Translations under genes and position numbers: made by a program
From: Haloplasmatales bacterium 4B
GTDB lineage: Bacteria; Bacillota_I; Bacilli_A; Haloplasmatales; Haloplasmataceae
Direction: 5' to 3'
Length of the DNA stretch: 44,464 nucleotides
Assembly: GCA_003586005.1 (NCBI GenBank)
Contig: NSKI01000018.1
Coordinates: forward strand, 1 to 44,464
The notes under the pieces: model-generated
The model's database searches: none
What the model was told of the DNA's origin: nothing
Seen by the model: only the letters and a program-made list of their open reading frames with translations
Part shown: positions 43,075 through 44,464 of the stretch, piece by piece
How positions within the stretch are numbered: position 1 is the first letter of the stretch
Layout: the number at the start of each line of letters is the position of its first letter

Positions 43075-43582
43075 AATAGCACGATATGATGACCTAGACC
43101 AAATTCTTATTATTGTAAAAGAGACTATCAAGGATTTGCAAAGTCAAGGAAATTTTCAATGGAGTGAAGAATATCCAACAAAAGCAAATTTTGAAAACGA
43201 TATAAAACAAGCAAATCTTTATATATATGAAATTAATAATGATGTCACAGGGTTTATATGTATAAATAAACAAGAAGATATTGCCTATAAACCTTTATCA
43301 TGGAATAAATTAGGTGAAGCGATTGTAATTCATCGCTTTGCGATTAAAAGAAGTTATCAAAGACAAAAGATTGCAACCAAATTAATTGAATATGCTGAAC
43401 GCTTCGCTGAAAATAAAGGTATTAATTATATTAAAGTAGATACAAATTCAAAAAATACAAGAATGAATGCCCTATTTAAAAATCTAAAGTTCCAATTTAT
43501 TGGTCAAATTTATTTAAGGGATTTAAAAGTACCATTTAATTGTTATGACAAAATTATAGGAGGAGAAAATGAGATTAGATAA
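43067..43582 (+). CDS. GNAT family N-acetyltransferase
   Basis: A 171-aa GNAT acetyltransferase. The acetyl-CoA-binding motif A is VIHRFAIKRSYQRQKIATKLI (about 87-107), with the Q/RxxxIG-type loop as RQKIA, and the C-terminal motif B spans YIKVDTNSKNTRMNALFKNLKF. The acceptor is unknown. It overlaps the preceding kinase by 8 bases and the following rqcP by 14 bases, forming a tight unit that brings rqcP under the promoter of unrelated genes. Confidence 0.88.
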   Translation: MIRIARYDDLDQILIIVKETIKDLQSQGNFQWSEEYPTKANFENDIKQANLYIYEINNDVTGFICINKQEDIAYKPLSWNKLGEAIVIHRFAIKRSYQRQKIATKLIEYAERFAENKGINYIKVDTNSKNTRMNALFKNLKFQFIGQIYLRDLKVPFNCYDKIIGGENEIR

Positions 43583-43823
43583 ATTTTTAAAGGTTTCACG
43601 TTTAATTAAACGGCGGACAATAGCTAAAGAAGTGGCGGAAAATGAACGAATTGAAATAAACAACAAACCAGCAAAACCTAGTAGTTTAGTTAAAGTCGGT
43701 GATTTAATTAAAATTAGTTTTGGTAATAAATTAGTCACAGTAAAGGTAACTAAAATACAAGAATTGAGTAAAAAACAAGACGCTGAAAATATGTATGAAA
43801 TAATTAGTGAAGAAAAAATTTAA
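43569..43823 (+). CDS. rqcP: S4-domain RNA-binding protein RqcP (YabO)
   Basis: An 84-aa S4-domain protein: MRLDKFLKVSRLIKRRTIAKEV, ending in a short tail. RqcP/YabO works with RqcH in ribosome-associated quality control, helping add C-terminal Ala tails to stalled chains. The order rqcP-yabP-yabQ matches Bacillus yabO-yabP-yabQ; yabN (MazG-like), which precedes it there, is absent. AGGAG site 4-5 bases before the ATG, inside the end of the GNAT gene. Confidence 0.94.
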   Translation: MRLDKFLKVSRLIKRRTIAKEVAENERIEINNKPAKPSSLVKVGDLIKISFGNKLVTVKVTKIQELSKKQDAENMYEIISEEKI

Positions 43824-43916
43824 TTTTTGGCAGGAAAATATCTTCTTTTATATCATAACAGTCATAAAATATTAATATATTTTAATGGTAGTTAAATATA
43901 AAGGAGGATTTTTTAT

Positions 43917-44231
43917 ATGAATCAAAATGAAATATTAAATAAAAATTTAAATCAGCTAAATAATAATAAAAGCCATCAAATGTTGGTTCGTGACCGTAAA
44001 TCACTAGAGATAACTGGCGTAAAAAAGATTGAAAGTTTAAATAGTGAAGAATTTGTTTTAGAAACAATATTAGGTTATATGACAATTGGTGGGCAAGACT
44101 TAGAAATGATAAATTTAAGCATTGATAAAGGTGAAATATTAATTTCCGGATATGTTACAAAAGTTGAATACTATGATCATCAAGATTCAATTGAAGCCCC
44201 TAAAGGTTTCTTTAGTAAATTATTTAAATAA
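43917..44231 (+). CDS. yabP: Sporulation protein YabP
   Basis: A 104-aa YabP family protein: LVRDRKSLEITGVKKIESLNSEEFVLETILGYMTIGGQDL (about 24-63) then LSIDKGEILISGYV. In B. subtilis yabP and yabQ are sigma-E genes; YabP is a small coat/spore morphogenesis protein. The AAAGGAGG site is strong. Its stop overlaps the yabQ ATG by one base. The 93 bases before it carry CATAAAAT (43863-43870), a fair sigma-E -10, but no -35 at the right distance. Confidence 0.93.
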   Translation: MNQNEILNKNLNQLNNNKSHQMLVRDRKSLEITGVKKIESLNSEEFVLETILGYMTIGGQDLEMINLSIDKGEILISGYVTKVEYYDHQDSIEAPKGFFSKLFK

Positions 44232-44464
44232 TGGATTTAAAAACACAATTTGAATTATTAGTTTATTCAATTTTTATTGGCATTTACTTAGGGGTAACAT
44301 ACGATTTGTTTTATTACTTTATACTTATGCATATCAAAAAAAAACTAAAAATTTTTATTGATATTTTCTTTTTTGTTTGTCAAGGATTCATAATATTTAA
44401 TGTAATCTATAATATTAATAATGGAATAATACCAATATATTGTTATCTATTAATTGGTATAGGT
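44231..44464 (+). CDS. yabQ: Sporulation protein YabQ, cut off by the window end
   Basis: The first 78 codons of YabQ, open to the last base of the window. The N-terminus MDLKTQFELLVYSIFIGIYL then GVTYDLFYYF matches YabQ, a membrane protein needed for spore cortex formation; hydrophobic helices lie at about 8-32, 42-60 and 65-78. The ATG overlaps the yabP stop codon. In Bacillus the next gene would be divIC. Confidence 0.9.
   Translation, partial: MDLKTQFELLVYSIFIGIYLGVTYDLFYYFILMHIKKKLKIFIDIFFFVCQGFIIFNVIYNINNGIIPIYCYLLIGIG

Noticed and set aside
1-44464. tRNA, rRNA, CRISPR arrays, prophage or integrase genes
   Set aside because: None could be recognised on either strand.

Overview
The window is chromosomal DNA from a very AT-rich, endospore-forming member of the Bacillota. 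TGA is used as a stop codon, Shine-Dalgarno sites of the GGAGG/GAGGTG type precede most genes, and there are many sporulation genes: cwlJ, gerQ, yabG, spoVG, spoVT, a spoVB/yabM-type flippase, rqcP (yabO), yabP and yabQ. The gene order rnmV-ksgA-yabG-ispE-spoVG-glmU-prs-pth-mfd-spoVT-yabM matches the Bacillus subtilis rnmV-to-divIC region, but with several genes missing. The lineage could be a deep Bacilli or Erysipelotrichia/Turicibacter/Haloplasma-like group; the sequence alone does not settle this.

Layout. 1-1.6 kb: a divergent IS1634-type transposase-like gene that has lost catalytic residues. 1.7-5.0 kb (minus): ubiD-ubiA-ubiX, a prenylation and decarboxylation module of the type used late in menaquinone synthesis. 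5.1-7.5 kb (plus, divergent): a three-gene ABC importer of the NMT1/sulfonate/pyrimidine type. 7.6-10 kb: an ABC exporter pair. 10-13.2 kb: leucyl aminopeptidase, HIT protein, Gx/HepS-I-type membrane protein and uracil-DNA glycosylase. 13.3-14.2 kb (minus): the spore germination pair cwlJ-gerQ. 14.4-28.9 kb: HD phosphohydrolase, then the conserved housekeeping and sporulation cluster from rnmV to yabM.

29-43.6 kb: a block of about 14.6 kb of mostly unrelated genes lies between yabM and rqcP. It holds a Ca/Na exchanger homologue, a shortened FAD oxidoreductase, a ferritin-like/VIT1 fusion, a U32 peptidase-family protein, a GGDEF-EAL protein, an amidohydrolase, an MntP family protein, an HTH-TPR regulator, NfeD plus an SPFH protein, a folate ECF S component under a tetrahydrofolate riboswitch, a DUF554 protein, a P-loop kinase and a GNAT. 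The conserved order resumes at 43.6 kb with rqcP-yabP-yabQ; yabQ runs off the window end.

Most notable signals: the ubiDAX operon facing an importer across an inverted repeat (possible uptake of a quinone precursor); the THF riboswitch preceded by a perfect inverted repeat inside the folT promoter spacer; a sigma-K-like promoter before yabG; the catalytically dead transposase homologue; and the eroded D-amino-acid-oxidase-like protein. No tRNA, rRNA or CRISPR array was seen, and no gene-free stretch exceeds 300 bases.
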